From Arthrobacter sp. MAHUQ-56 (GTDB taxonomy: Bacteria > Actinomycetota > Actinomycetes > Actinomycetales > Micrococcaceae), in assembly GCF_019710585.1 (NCBI RefSeq), contig NZ_JAIFZQ010000008.1:466313-530312 (forward strand): a DNA stretch of 64,000 nucleotides, given 5' to 3'. Within the stretch, counting starts at the first letter, position 1, and each line of letters opens with the position of its first letter. The notes below the pieces were generated by a model. The model was not told the origin of the DNA. It saw only the letters and a list, made by a program, of their open reading frames with translations, and did not search any database. The position numbers and the translations under genes are program-made. Below are positions 28,543 through 37,340 of this stretch, piece after piece.

Positions 28543-29084
28543 ACGGCATCTACACCAAGGCCGTGCTGGCGCTGGGCAGCAACCTCGGGGAACGCAATGA
28601 GACCCTGACCGAGGCCGTGGCGGACCTTGTGGATCCTCCTGAAGTCCGCCTCCTTGCCGTTTCGCCGGTTGTCCAGACGAAGGCCGTGGGCGGCCCCGCG
28701 GGGCAGCCGGACTTCCTGAACATGGTCATCACAGTGGAAACCTGCCTGTCCCCGCAGGGGCTGCTGGAACACTGCCAGGCGGTGGAAAACAAGCACCACC
28801 GCGTCAGGGAGGTGCACTGGGGGCCGCGGACGCTCGACGTCGACATCATCACCTACGGCGATGTCCGCAGCGACGACCCCGACCTGACCCTCCCGCACCC
28901 GCGCGCGGCCTCCCGTGCCTTCGTCCTCTACCCCTGGTCCCTCATCGAACCGGCTGCCACGCTCGACGGCGAACGCATCAGCGCGCTGGCCGCCCGGGCC
29001 GACGATTTCGGGGACCTCGCTCCGTTTGATGGTTTTGGCGACTTCGACGGCATGCCCACGGCGGGAGCGGTGGAGGAACGATGA
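28539..29084 (+). CDS. folK: HPPK (6-hydroxymethyl-dihydropterin pyrophosphokinase)
   Basis: 181 aa. It transfers pyrophosphate from ATP to hydroxymethyl-dihydropterin, making the substrate of FolP. ALGSNLGERNETL, QPDFLNMVITVET, WGPRTLDVDII and the LPHPRAASRAFVL signature are intact. A ~30-residue acidic/Phe-rich tail (DDFGDLAPFDGFGDFDG) is beyond the family core. ATGA overlaps join it to folB before and the DUF3180 gene after. Confidence 0.95.
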   Translation: MNGIYTKAVLALGSNLGERNETLTEAVADLVDPPEVRLLAVSPVVQTKAVGGPAGQPDFLNMVITVETCLSPQGLLEHCQAVENKHHRVREVHWGPRTLDVDIITYGDVRSDDPDLTLPHPRAASRAFVLYPWSLIEPAATLDGERISALAARADDFGDLAPFDGFGDFDGMPTAGAVEER

Positions 29085-29629
29085 AGCCGGTCAATCCGCT
29101 GCGCCTGATGCTGATCGGCGTCATCCTTGCGGTGGCGGGCTGGTCGGCAACCGTGGTCACCAGCCGGTACGGCATGTCCACTCCGGTCCTGCCTCCCACT
29201 GCGCTGGCCACCATGGCCGTGATCGTCATCATTACCCTGGTCCTCGGGATCCGGGTCCTGCGGTGGCGAAACAGCCACAAGCCGGAGAGCAAGGCGAAGA
29301 AGACGCAGCTGGACCCGCTTCTGGCCGCCCGGACGCTCGTCCTGGCGCAGGCCTGCGCCTACGCGGGGACGGTGCTGCTGGGCTGGCACGTGGGGATCTT
29401 CCTGGACCAGCTGAGGATCTGGAGCCTGCGCAGCGACCAGGGCATCACCTGGCTGGCCCTGGTCATGGGCGGCGGCGGCCTGGTGATGATCGTGGTGGGC
29501 CTCGTGGTGGAGCGGTTCTGCCGGATCCCCCCGGAGGACGGAGACACCACCGGCGTGGAGGGCAAGAAGGGCCGCGCCGCCCGTGGAGAGGCCGCCGGGG
29601 AAGGCGAGTATGCGTACCGAGGCGATTGA
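29081..29629 (+). CDS. DUF3180 membrane protein
   Basis: A 182-aa protein with four predicted membrane segments (LRLMLIGVILAVAGWSATVV; LATMAVIVIITLVLGIRVL; ARTLVLAQACAYAGTVLLGW; LALVMGGGGLVMIVVGLVV) and a charged C-terminal tail. This matches DUF3180, which in actinobacteria regularly follows folK. Function unknown. It overlaps folK by 4 bp and the next PH-domain gene by 20 bp, so it belongs to the same operon. Confidence 0.85.
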   Translation: MKPVNPLRLMLIGVILAVAGWSATVVTSRYGMSTPVLPPTALATMAVIVIITLVLGIRVLRWRNSHKPESKAKKTQLDPLLAARTLVLAQACAYAGTVLLGWHVGIFLDQLRIWSLRSDQGITWLALVMGGGGLVMIVVGLVVERFCRIPPEDGDTTGVEGKKGRAARGEAAGEGEYAYRGD

Positions 29630-30122
29630 CCCGCCCGGTATCGACTGGCAGCGGGTTTCACCCAAATATGTGACGGTGCGGCTGGTGGAGTGGGCCCTCG
29701 CCAACCTCGCCATGGTCCTGGTCCTGTCCCTTCCGCTGGGTTTCGTACTTCTGGGCTGGTGGTCCTGGCCGCCGCTGGGACTGGCCATCGCCGTGCCTGC
29801 CGTGATGCTGGTCGTGGCGCTGTGGCGGCTGGCGTTGATTCCGCGGCAGGTCCGCGCCATCGGCTACGCGGAGCGCGACGACGACCTCCTGATCAGGAGC
29901 GGCATCTTCTTCCAGCGCGCCATGGCCGTGCCGTACGGCCGGATGCAGTACGTCGACATCGCCGTGGGGCCCGTGGAACGCGGCCTGGGCCTCTGCACGC
30001 TGAAGCTGCACACCGCTTCGCCCGGCACCAACGCGCGCATCCCCGGCCTGCCGGCAGCAGAGGGGGCACGGCTCCGTGAGCAGCTGGCCGCGCGCGGCGA
30101 AGCCAGGCTGGCAGGGCTGTGA
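29610..30122 (+). CDS. PH-domain membrane protein (YdbS-like)
   Basis: A 170-aa protein. Two hydrophobic segments (ALANLAMVLVLSLPLGFVLLGWW and PPLGLAIAVPAVMLVVALWRL) precede a bacterial PH (bPH2) domain: DLLIRSGIFFQRAMAVPYGRMQYVDIAVGPVERGLGLCTLKLHTAS. GGGGAAGG precedes the ATG at 29610, inside the end of the DUF3180 gene. The downstream partner carries further bPH2 domains, as in YdbS-YdbT pairs. Such pairs have been linked to membrane stress in Bacillus; no function is known here. Confidence 0.85.
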   Translation: MRTEAIDPPGIDWQRVSPKYVTVRLVEWALANLAMVLVLSLPLGFVLLGWWSWPPLGLAIAVPAVMLVVALWRLALIPRQVRAIGYAERDDDLLIRSGIFFQRAMAVPYGRMQYVDIAVGPVERGLGLCTLKLHTASPGTNARIPGLPAAEGARLREQLAARGEARLAGL

Positions 30123-31693
30123 CCGCTGACGGCCAGCGGCCTGCGGTCCCAACTACGGCGGCCGGCCAGGAAGCATTAGGAGCGTCCGACGACGAATGGC
30201 GGCGCGTGCATCCTGCCTCGCCGTTTGTGCGGGGCTGGGTTGCGCTGGCCGCCATCGTGTTCTTCTTTGGCCGGGACATCTTCGAACGCCTCCTGCAGGG
30301 ACAGCCGATCTTCGAGGAGGGCCTGGCCCGGCGGGCTCCGTGGCTCCTGGCCGGCGGCGGTACTGTGCTGGCCGTGGCGGTGCTGGGGTTCGTCCTCACC
30401 TGGTACTTCACCAAGTACCAGGTGTCCGGTGGCTATGTGCGGGTGGACAGCGGATTCCTGTTCCGCCAGCACCGCCAGGCCCGGCTGGACCGGGTGCAGG
30501 CGATAGACATCGAGCAGCCCCTGCTGGCCCGCATCTTCGGCTTGGCCGAGCTCAAGTTCGAGGTGGCCGACGCCGGCGAGTCGGCAGTGCGCCTGGCCTA
30601 CCTGAGGATCGACGACGCCCGCCGGCTTCGCGCCACCATCCTCGCCCAGGCCTCCGGCGCCGTTCCCGCAGCGGAGCACGCCGGCAACCACGCACCCGAG
30701 GCGCCGGAATACCAGGTACTCACCGTGCCGCCGTCGCGCCTTATCGGTTCGCTGCTGCTGAGCGAGCAAAGCTTCTTCGTGGTGCTGGGCGGCGTCGCGA
30801 CAGTGCTGCTGTCCGCCGTGACGGATAACCGCGCCTTCTACTTCTACCTGGTTCCGGCGGCACTGGGCCTCGCAGCCAACTATTGGAACCTTTTCACCAA
30901 GGGCTACAACTTCACCGCCGCCATCTCGCCCGACGGGATCCGCCTGCGGTACGGGTTGCTGGACACCCAGGCCCAGACGCTCCCGCCCGGCCGGATCCAG
31001 GCGGTGAAGATTGCCCAGCCGCCACTGTGGCGTCCGTTCGGCTGGTACCGGGTGCAGGTCAACGTGGCCGGGTACGGCTTGGCCGGGAACGCGGCCGCGG
31101 GGAACACCAGGACCACCCTGCTGCCAGTGGGCAAGCTCGCCGACGCCCTGAACATCCTCGCGCTCGTGCTGCCGGATCCCGGCACCACGCAACCGGACAC
31201 GGTGTTCGGGGCCGGACTCGCCGGAAGGGATTCCGACGGCGGATTCGTCACCACGCCGCGCCGGGCCCGGCTGCTGGCACCGCTGGCATGGCGCCGGAAC
31301 GGTTTCACAGCGACCGGCACGGCCCTGTTGATCCGGTCGGGCCGCTGGTGGCGTGAGCTGGTGGTGGTCCCGCACCAGAGGACGCAGTCAATGGCACTGC
31401 ACCAAGGCCCCCTGGCGCGCCGTTTCCGGGTGGCGGACCTGGTCCTGCACACCACGGCAGGACCCGTATCCCCTCGGCTGGTCCAGGCGGGGCTGGATGA
31501 GGCGAGGCAGCTCTTCGACGACCAGGCCGCCCGCGCCCGGCTGGCCCGGACGCGGCAGACAACGGAACAATGGCTTCGGCAGGTGGTCCCGCCGGCAGTA
31601 GAAGGCCCGCCGAACGCCGCAGGCGTGGCCGTCGCCGGCAGCGCGCCCGCTGCCCCGACCAACCACCAACAGGAAGGCCCACAGCATGGCTAA
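30119..31693 (+). CDS. Multi-PH-domain membrane protein (YdbT-like)
   Basis: A 524-aa protein with two pairs of hydrophobic segments and repeated bPH2 domains, recognisable by GGYVRVDSGFLFRQHRQARLD...QAIDIEQPLLAR, SPDGIRLRYGLLDTQAQTLP...QAVKIAQPPLWR, and a third unit (LLIRSGRWWRELVVVPHQRTQSM). The C-terminal ~50 residues are Ala/Pro-rich. The GTG at 30119 overlaps the preceding stop (GTGA). It probably forms a membrane complex with the YdbS-like protein. Confidence 0.85.
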   Translation: MTADGQRPAVPTTAAGQEALGASDDEWRRVHPASPFVRGWVALAAIVFFFGRDIFERLLQGQPIFEEGLARRAPWLLAGGGTVLAVAVLGFVLTWYFTKYQVSGGYVRVDSGFLFRQHRQARLDRVQAIDIEQPLLARIFGLAELKFEVADAGESAVRLAYLRIDDARRLRATILAQASGAVPAAEHAGNHAPEAPEYQVLTVPPSRLIGSLLLSEQSFFVVLGGVATVLLSAVTDNRAFYFYLVPAALGLAANYWNLFTKGYNFTAAISPDGIRLRYGLLDTQAQTLPPGRIQAVKIAQPPLWRPFGWYRVQVNVAGYGLAGNAAAGNTRTTLLPVGKLADALNILALVLPDPGTTQPDTVFGAGLAGRDSDGGFVTTPRRARLLAPLAWRRNGFTATGTALLIRSGRWWRELVVVPHQRTQSMALHQGPLARRFRVADLVLHTTAGPVSPRLVQAGLDEARQLFDDQAARARLARTRQTTEQWLRQVVPPAVEGPPNAAGVAVAGSAPAAPTNHQQEGPQHG

Positions 31694-32579
31694 GCCCGGA
31701 CGCCTTGGCGTCGGAATCATCGGCGCAGGAAAGGTCGGCGCCGTGCTTGGTGCTGCCTTGCGCGCAGCCGAGCATGCCGTCGTCGGGGTTTCAGCGGTAT
31801 CCGAGGCCAGCCGTGAACGGGCCGAGGCGCTGCTGCCCGGCGTCCCCGTCCTGGAGGTCCAAGACATCGTGGAGCGCGCAGAATTGGTGCTGCTGGCCGT
31901 GCCGGACGACGCCCTGCCGGACCTCGTGGAGGGCTTGGCGAAGCTGGGGGCCTGGCAGCCCGGCCAGCTGGTTGCCCACACTTCCGGCCGGTTCGGCGTG
32001 GGCGTGCTGCGCCCGGTCCGCGCCGCAGGGGCCGTCCCGCTGGCACTGCACCCGGCCATGACGTTCACGGGCATGAGCCTTGACCTGACGCGCCTGCTTG
32101 ACTGCACGTTCGGGGTGACCGCTGACGCGGCGATGCTTCCCATCGCGCAGGCGCTGGTAGTGGAGATGGGGGCCGAGCCGGTGGTCATCGCCGAGGCCGA
32201 CCGGACTCTTTACCACGCGGCGCTGGCACACGGTTCCAACCACCTGGTCACCCTGGTGGCCCAGTCATCGCAGTTGCTGCGCGAAGTGGGCGTGGAGTCG
32301 CCCGAGCGCATGCTGGGTCCGCTGCTGCGCGCAACGCTGGAGAACGCGCTGGCCTCGGGCGAGTCCGCCCTGACCGGGCCGGTGGCACGCGGTGACGTGG
32401 GAACAGTGCGTGCCCACGCGGAGGCGTTGCGGGAGTACGACGGCGGCGGGCAGGGCGACGTGCTGGCGGCCTACCTTGCGATGGCGCGCGCCACGGCCCG
32501 CCGGGCTGAAGGGCGCGGGCTGCTGAAACCCGACCAGTTGCAGGGGCTGCATGAGGCCCTCGATCCGAAGGAGGACTGA
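31686..32579 (+). CDS. Rossmann-fold oxidoreductase-like protein (DUF2520)
   Basis: A 297-aa protein. It has an N-terminal dinucleotide-binding loop VGIIGAGKVGAVLGAAL, then LVLLAVPDDALP and VAHTSGRFG, and a C-terminal helical DUF2520 domain (LYHAALAHGSNHLVTLVAQS). The fold matches ketopantoate reductase/6-phosphogluconate-type dehydrogenases. Its fixed position just before panC suggests a link to pantothenate synthesis (a ketopantoate-reductase-like role), which is an inference. It overlaps the PH gene by 8 bp and abuts panC. Confidence 0.82.
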   Translation: MAKPGRLGVGIIGAGKVGAVLGAALRAAEHAVVGVSAVSEASRERAEALLPGVPVLEVQDIVERAELVLLAVPDDALPDLVEGLAKLGAWQPGQLVAHTSGRFGVGVLRPVRAAGAVPLALHPAMTFTGMSLDLTRLLDCTFGVTADAAMLPIAQALVVEMGAEPVVIAEADRTLYHAALAHGSNHLVTLVAQSSQLLREVGVESPERMLGPLLRATLENALASGESALTGPVARGDVGTVRAHAEALREYDGGGQGDVLAAYLAMARATARRAEGRGLLKPDQLQGLHEALDPKED

Positions 32580-33509
32580 ATGTCCATTCAACTCGTCACC
32601 ACAGTGGCCGGCCTGAAGGCAGAGAGCGCGCGGCTCCTCCGGTCCCGGAAGGGCATTTCGCAGGGGCTGGTGCCCACCATGGGCGCACTCCATGAAGGCC
32701 ATGCTGCACTGGCGCGCACCGCCGTCGAACAAAATGACGTGGTGGTGGCGAGCATCTTCGTCAACCCCCTCCAGTTCGGCGACGCCGTGGACCTGGACCG
32801 GTACCCGAGGACCTTGGAGGCGGACCTGGTGCTGCTGGAGGAACAGGGCGTGGACCTGGTCTTCGCACCCTCTGTGGAGGAGGTCTACCCCGGCGGGGAA
32901 CCGCTGGTCCGGGTCACGTCCGGCCGGCTCGGGGAAAAGTGGGAGGGTGCCTCCCGGCCGGGCCACTTCGATGGAGCACTGACCGTCGTGGCGAAGCTGT
33001 TGCACTATGGCATGCCGGCCGCGGGCCTTCCCGAAGGTTTCGGTGGGGATGCTCCATCCGGGGCTGCCCTGCCCGCGTACCGGGCTTATTTCGGACAGAA
33101 GGACGCCCAGCAGTTGGCCTTGGTGCGGCGGATGGCGGCGGACCTCAATTTTCCGGTGGAAATCGTGGGCGTGCCCACCGTGCGTTCGGACGACGGCCTG
33201 GCGCTGTCCAGCCGCAACCGGTTCCTGTCAGGCGAAGAGCGGGAAGCGGCGCTGGTCCTGTCCCGGGCATTGCGGCTGCTGGAGGAACGAGCCAACGCGC
33301 ACGAGCCGTTGGACCTCGATTCCGCCCAGGCAATGATTGAGTCCCAGCCCCTCGTGGGATTGGACTACTTCGACGTGGTGGATCCGGGCACCCTGGAACC
33401 GCTGGCCGAGAACTGCAGGGAAACGCCGTTCCGGGGAGAAGCATTGGCCCTTATCGCCGCGAAGGTGGGCCCGGTGCGGCTGATCGACAACATGCCGCTG
33501 AGCTCCTAG
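32580..33509 (+). CDS. panC: Pantothenate synthetase
   Basis: 309 aa. It joins pantoate and beta-alanine with ATP. The first nucleotidyl-transferase motif is [15 protein letters not shown], the second region has [19 protein letters not shown], and the KMSKS-equivalent is [20 protein letters not shown] is also conserved. Its ATG directly follows the TGA of the DUF2520 gene. panD and coaX, which often follow in relatives, are absent here, and a 16-kb accessory block begins instead. Confidence 0.96.
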   Translation: MSIQLVTTVAGLKAESARLLRSRKGISQGLVPTMGALHEGHAALARTAVEQNDVVVASIFVNPLQFGDAVDLDRYPRTLEADLVLLEEQGVDLVFAPSVEEVYPGGEPLVRVTSGRLGEKWEGASRPGHFDGALTVVAKLLHYGMPAAGLPEGFGGDAPSGAALPAYRAYFGQKDAQQLALVRRMAADLNFPVEIVGVPTVRSDDGLALSSRNRFLSGEEREAALVLSRALRLLEERANAHEPLDLDSAQAMIESQPLVGLDYFDVVDPGTLEPLAENCRETPFRGEALALIAAKVGPVRLIDNMPLSS

Positions 33510-33565
33510 CTGCGGAGCTGGGCTTCCGTTGGCCTGGATGCAGGGCTGGCCGGATGCGTGGCTGG

Positions 33566-33832
33566 CTAGATGCCGGGCCTGTCGCGGCTGGTCATGAGCT
33601 GTTCGAGGAGCGCGCGTTCCGGGCGGCCGGGATTCCGGGCGACGCAACGGCGAAGGCGGTTACGCACGACTTCGTCGGCCGGGTCCTTGCTGCACAGCAG
33701 CTCATCGATAATTTCCTGCGCCTGCCATCGGAGCGACTCGATGGCGAACTGCCGGATCTCGGCCGGCGTTTCACTGGACATCCAGGGATCAGGATCCGAG
33801 GGCACGGTCTGGAATATCCGCTCTGCTGTCAT
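33566..33832 (-). CDS. Small hypothetical protein
   Basis: An 88-aa soluble, mainly helical protein (AEIRQFAIESLRWQAQEIIDELL; DEVVRNRLRRCVARNPGRPERALLEQLM) with no membrane segment. AAGGAGG lies 5 nt before the ATG at 33832, so translation is well supported. It is divergent from the TetR gene at 33961. No family recognised. Confidence 0.65.
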   Translation of the reverse strand: MTAERIFQTVPSDPDPWMSSETPAEIRQFAIESLRWQAQEIIDELLCSKDPADEVVRNRLRRCVARNPGRPERALLEQLMTSRDRPGI

Positions 33833-33946
33833 CGGGGCCTCCTTGCACCAATCCGAAGCGGCCGAAGGTTTGGCCTCCACGGCGTTTGAGAGCACTGCGC
33901 GTGGTCAACACTACAGCCGGAAAGACCAGTCTGTCTCCCCCTGGAG

Positions 33947-33952
33947 TAGACT
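33947..33952 (+). promoter_or_regulatory. Candidate -10 of a leaderless TetR transcript
   Basis: TAGACT is followed by 8 nt and the ATG of the TetR gene at 33961. No Shine-Dalgarno is present. Confidence 0.4.
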
Positions 33953-33960
33953 CAAGTTCT

Positions 33961-34596
33961 ATGAGTACAGAGGCGAAGGTCCCGTTGTCCTCCGCATCTT
34001 CGCTGACGGTGGCGCCGGAAGGCCAGGCCAACTCCGAGGAGCGGATCCTGGCGGTGGCCTATGAGCTCTTCTCACGCCGGGGAATCCGGGATGTGGGCGT
34101 CAATGAGCTCATTGAGCGCTCGGGAGTAGCCAAGGCCACCTTCTACAGGCACTTCCCCTCCAAGGACTCGCTGGTCCTGGCATTCCTGGAGCAGCGGGAC
34201 AAGCTCTGGACGGTAGAAGCGATCGTGACCCAGGCGCGCCGCCGTGGAAGGACTCCGGTTGAGCGCCTGCTGGCGATTTTCGACGTCCTGGGGGAGTGGT
34301 TCCAGCGCGAGGACTTCGAGGGGAGCACCTTCATCCATGTTCTGCTGGAAATGGGACCGTCCCACCCCCTGGGCCAGGCCAGCATTGACTACCTGGCAAA
34401 GCTCCGGGGGCACGTAGAGGCGCTGGCGGAGGAGGCGGGACTGACAAGCCCCGACGAGTTCGCCCGGTCCTGGCAGATCCTGATGAAGGGATCCATCATT
34501 TCGGCCACGGGCGGCGATCTGCAGGCTGCCACGCGGGCGCAGCAAATGGCTGGCTGGCTGATCGAGCACCACACGGCCCGGCCGGAGGCCCAGTAG
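33961..34596 (+). CDS. TetR-family regulator
   Basis: A 211-aa regulator. The N-terminal HTH is complete: EERILAVAYELFSRRGIRDVGVN, then LIERSGVAKATFYRHFPSKDSLVLAFL. The C-terminal ligand/dimer domain is typical in length, and its ligand is unknown. The first ~28 residues are a Ser/Ala-rich extension. It is divergent from the small 88-aa gene; candidates for control are that gene, itself and the MFS exporter 3 kb downstream. Confidence 0.88.
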   Translation: MSTEAKVPLSSASSLTVAPEGQANSEERILAVAYELFSRRGIRDVGVNELIERSGVAKATFYRHFPSKDSLVLAFLEQRDKLWTVEAIVTQARRRGRTPVERLLAIFDVLGEWFQREDFEGSTFIHVLLEMGPSHPLGQASIDYLAKLRGHVEALAEEAGLTSPDEFARSWQILMKGSIISATGGDLQAATRAQQMAGWLIEHHTARPEAQ

Positions 34597-34656
34597 CGGC
34601 GGCGGCCCGGCTACCTTCCGGCCCTCTTACGCTCGTGCCTGGACGTTCCTTCCGGG

Positions 34657-36453
34657 TTATCTGCCCGCTACAGCAAGGTCCCCAACCAAGACGAATGGCT
34701 TCTCGAAGAATTCGGCCCATTCTGGGTCGTCCGGGGAGAAATCGTTGAGGTCCATGAGCCCTCCATTGTCGGGTTCCCATTGGGCAGGATCGAGGGCCTC
34801 CCTCTGGGCAGAAGATTCCACCTGCCCGGGCGGCGCCCACTGAGGCACTTCCCACTGAGGCGCTTCCCACTGAGGCGCTTCCCATGGAGGAAGAGCTTCC
34901 TGCAGAGAAGGTACTCCCCGCGGCTTCCAATCTTCGGCGCCAACATATCCCTCGCCCCTCGCCGCACAGGTTAGTGACTGCGGCCAGTGGGTGGGTTCGG
35001 GGTCGGGTTGTTCGGGGTTGTAGTGGCGGCCGGTGGGTGAGGTCCAGCCGGGTGGCTCGTTTGCGGTGGCCGGGGTGGGGGTCCAGCCGCCGGCGTGTTT
35101 CAACCGGTGGTGCTTGGGGCAGAGTTGTCCCAGGTTGGAAGCACCGGTTTTACCGCCGTGTTTCCAGGCGGTGAGGTGGTCGGTGTTGTTGTCCAGTGAT
35201 CGGTTGGTGCAACCGGGGAAGGTGCACTTGGCATCGCGCATCCTGATCCAGCGTTTGATCGTCTCGGGGAGCCGGTAGCTTCTGCGGCCGATCTCCAGGG
35301 GTGCGCCGTCGCGGGGGTCGACGAGGACGCGGTAGAAGGAGTCGGCGCCGTCTGCGACCAGCTTCCGTGCCATGGAGGCCGGGATCGGCCCGTGGCCGTC
35401 GAGTTCGGCGGGTTCATCGGTGAGGCCGAGGAGGGAGAACACCGGCACAGTCACCAGGACGTCGGCCCGTGGGGTGGGGGCCTTGCAGATTTCCGAAGGT
35501 TCCTCCGTGTCCGCGGTGGCTGTGCCGGTAGCAGTGGCCCCGGCGCCAAGCAGCAAAGAGGCTGCGATGTCGGGGCGGAGTTGGGTGAGGGTGCGCGGTT
35601 CGTTGGGCCCCTGCAGCCCGCGGGCGATCGCGGTGGTGCGGTTCCAGATGGCGCAGGCGGTGTCGCCGGGGAGGTGGAGCGAGACCCAGGCCATGCCGTC
35701 CCGGTCCGGGGTGTATTCCATCCGGCGGTCTGCCACACCTTTAGCGTGGCGTTTCTCAATGGATTCGGGGTGGTGCCGCTCCCGCCAACTGCGGACCTTC
35801 GCCCGGAACCGGGACGGGATGAGTTCACCGGGGGCCGCACCGCGGGCAGGGCTCGGGGCGTCCGGGTCGAAGAAGTGCGCCACCAACGCAGCGGCCCCAG
35901 CCGCATCGAGGCCCTCGGTTTCGTCCGCAACGACCTTCGCGTGCTGCCACGACATGACCCCGGCAGACAGCGCCTCGAACACGCGGGGCATTGCGCAGAT
36001 CCGCCGGGCTTGGTCCACCAACGCCCCCGCGGCGGCGGAGCTGACAGTGAGCACCCCGGCAATTTCCTCCACCACTGACATCTCTGCGTAAAGAAGGTCC
36101 TGCAGGGAGGCGTTCGACGGGGTCATGGCCTCTTGAAACGCGACGGCTTCTGCGGTATCCCGCGCTTTTACTGCGGCGAGTTGAGCGTCCAGCCGGGACG
36201 CGAGTTCCAGCCGTTCCAACCGGATCTCGTACCGCCGCTGCAACACGTCAAAACCAGAACCGATGCCAAAGCCGGCCGCCAGGAAAGCATCCTCACGGTC
36301 CAGGGCATCAAGGGCAGCAACAGAGGCATGAACACCCTCGATCCCCGCCCCTGCACCGCTCACTGCGCCGCTGCTGATTCCCATAGAAGCATCATCCAAC
36401 GAGGCACTGACATTCTGACTTGCGCCGGTCCGCCACCCATGCAGGTAAGCCAA
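34657..36453 (-). CDS. DUF222 / HNH endonuclease-domain protein (13E12-like)
   Basis: A 598-aa protein. Residues ~60-350 match DUF222, which is common in many copies in actinobacteria. The HNH module at ~408-451 has CTFPGCTNRSLDNNTDHLTAW and LCPKHHRLKH, with paired cysteines for zinc and the catalytic His. The C-terminus after ~520 carries a threefold WEAPQ-type repeat encoded by 15-bp units, then an acidic tail. The role (mobile nuclease, repair or defence) is unsettled for the family. Start TTG 36453 is uncertain; an ATG at 36384 (MGISSGAV) is an alternative. Confidence 0.8.
   Translation of the reverse strand: MAYLHGWRTGASQNVSASLDDASMGISSGAVSGAGAGIEGVHASVAALDALDREDAFLAAGFGIGSGFDVLQRRYEIRLERLELASRLDAQLAAVKARDTAEAVAFQEAMTPSNASLQDLLYAEMSVVEEIAGVLTVSSAAAGALVDQARRICAMPRVFEALSAGVMSWQHAKVVADETEGLDAAGAAALVAHFFDPDAPSPARGAAPGELIPSRFRAKVRSWRERHHPESIEKRHAKGVADRRMEYTPDRDGMAWVSLHLPGDTACAIWNRTTAIARGLQGPNEPRTLTQLRPDIAASLLLGAGATATGTATADTEEPSEICKAPTPRADVLVTVPVFSLLGLTDEPAELDGHGPIPASMARKLVADGADSFYRVLVDPRDGAPLEIGRRSYRLPETIKRWIRMRDAKCTFPGCTNRSLDNNTDHLTAWKHGGKTGASNLGQLCPKHHRLKHAGGWTPTPATANEPPGWTSPTGRHYNPEQPDPEPTHWPQSLTCAARGEGYVGAEDWKPRGVPSLQEALPPWEAPQWEAPQWEVPQWAPPGQVESSAQREALDPAQWEPDNGGLMDLNDFSPDDPEWAEFFEKPFVLVGDLAVAGR
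34837..34884. repeat. Three 15-bp tandem repeats in the HNH gene
   Basis: CCACTGAGGCRCTTC recurs three times in tandem and encodes the repeated WEAPQ/WEVPQ stretch near the C-terminus of the DUF222/HNH protein. The in-frame 15-bp period suggests slippage. Confidence 0.7.
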
Positions 36454-36539
36454 AAGACCCGAGCCGCCCCGCCGCCGTCGTACGCTCCCCAGCGGGTGCG
36501 CACCTCCTGGACCTTCCAGCTCCAGGACAAATAGTCAGC

Positions 36540-36568
36540 TTGCTTATCACTTACATACTTCCTAGGCT
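36540..36568 (+). promoter_or_regulatory. Promoter of the PfpI-like gene
   Basis: TTGCTT (36540-36545), a 17-nt spacer and TAGGCT (36563-36568) form a reasonable -35/-10 pair, about 70-80 nt before the ATG at 36647. Confidence 0.5.
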
Positions 36569-36646
36569 GGAACCTGTCAGGCAAACAACTCTCGAAGCGG
36601 ATCTGTGCGCCGAAAAGCGCGGTCCCGCCTCAAGCGAGGAGGAAGA

Positions 36647-37213
36647 ATGTCAGAGCACAGCATCGCAGGCAAGAAGGTCGCATTCCTTTTGACTGACGGC
36701 GTGGAGCAGGTGGAGCTCACCAGCCCCTGGCAGGCAGTGAAGGACGCCGGCGGCGAGCCCACCCTGGTGGCGCCGAAGAGCGGCAAGCTGCAGGGGTACA
36801 AGGGTACGGAGAAGGGTGACACCTTCGACGTCGACCTCACCGTCGCAGAGGCCAACGCCTCCGACTTCGACGCGCTGGTCCTCCCCGGCGGCGTCGTCAA
36901 CGCCGACCACCTGCGGGTGGACAAGGACGCACAGAGCTTCACCCGCAGCTTCTTCGAACAGCACAAGCCGGTGGCCTCCATCTGCCACGGACCATGGCTG
37001 CTGATTGAGGCCGGGGTCATCAGGGGCCGGAACGTCACGTCCTACTTCACCCTTGAAACCGACCTGAAGAACGCCGGGGCGAACTGGACGGACCAGGAAG
37101 TGGTGGTTGACCAAGGCCTGGTGACCAGCCGGAACCCGGATGACCTGCCGGCATTCAACAACAAGCTGGTGGAGGAAATCTCGGAGGGCCAGCACGCCGG
37201 CCAGACGGCCTAG
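36647..37213 (+). CDS. PfpI / DJ-1 family protein (type 1 glutamine amidotransferase-like)
   Basis: A 188-aa protein. GKKVAFLLTDGVEQVELTSP, ALVLPGGVVNADHLR and the nucleophile elbow ASICHGPWLLIEAG with its cysteine define the PfpI subgroup. Members have protease, chaperone or deglycase claims; the biological role is unclear. ATG 36647 follows GAGGAGG. It has its own promoter-like sequence and precedes the MFS exporter by 127 bp. Those 127 bp carry the inverted repeat listed next. Confidence 0.88.
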   Translation: MSEHSIAGKKVAFLLTDGVEQVELTSPWQAVKDAGGEPTLVAPKSGKLQGYKGTEKGDTFDVDLTVAEANASDFDALVLPGGVVNADHLRVDKDAQSFTRSFFEQHKPVASICHGPWLLIEAGVIRGRNVTSYFTLETDLKNAGANWTDQEVVVDQGLVTSRNPDDLPAFNNKLVEEISEGQHAGQTA

Positions 37214-37222
37214 AACTACTCC

Positions 37223-37337
37223 TGTTCCCTCAGGGTTTGGAAAAAATACCCGTGCGGAGGAATTACTCCAGCGGGTAGAGTGTTGGCATCTGCAGCGGCG
37301 CTGACCGCGCATCACTCACCAAAACCCTGAGGGAACA
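37223..37337 (+). promoter_or_regulatory. Inverted repeat bracketing the MFS promoter and ribosome site
   Basis: TGTTCCCTCAGGGTTTGG (37223-37240) recurs inverted at 37319-37337 with one extra base. Each arm contains the small palindrome CCCT-N-AGGG. Between the arms lies a possible -10 (TAGAGT, 37276-37281). The right arm includes the exporter's Shine-Dalgarno (GAGGGA, 7 nt before ATG 37341). It may be a pair of operators around the promoter, or, if transcription starts further upstream, an RNA helix hiding the ribosome site. Confidence 0.6.
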
Positions 37338-37340
37338 CCC

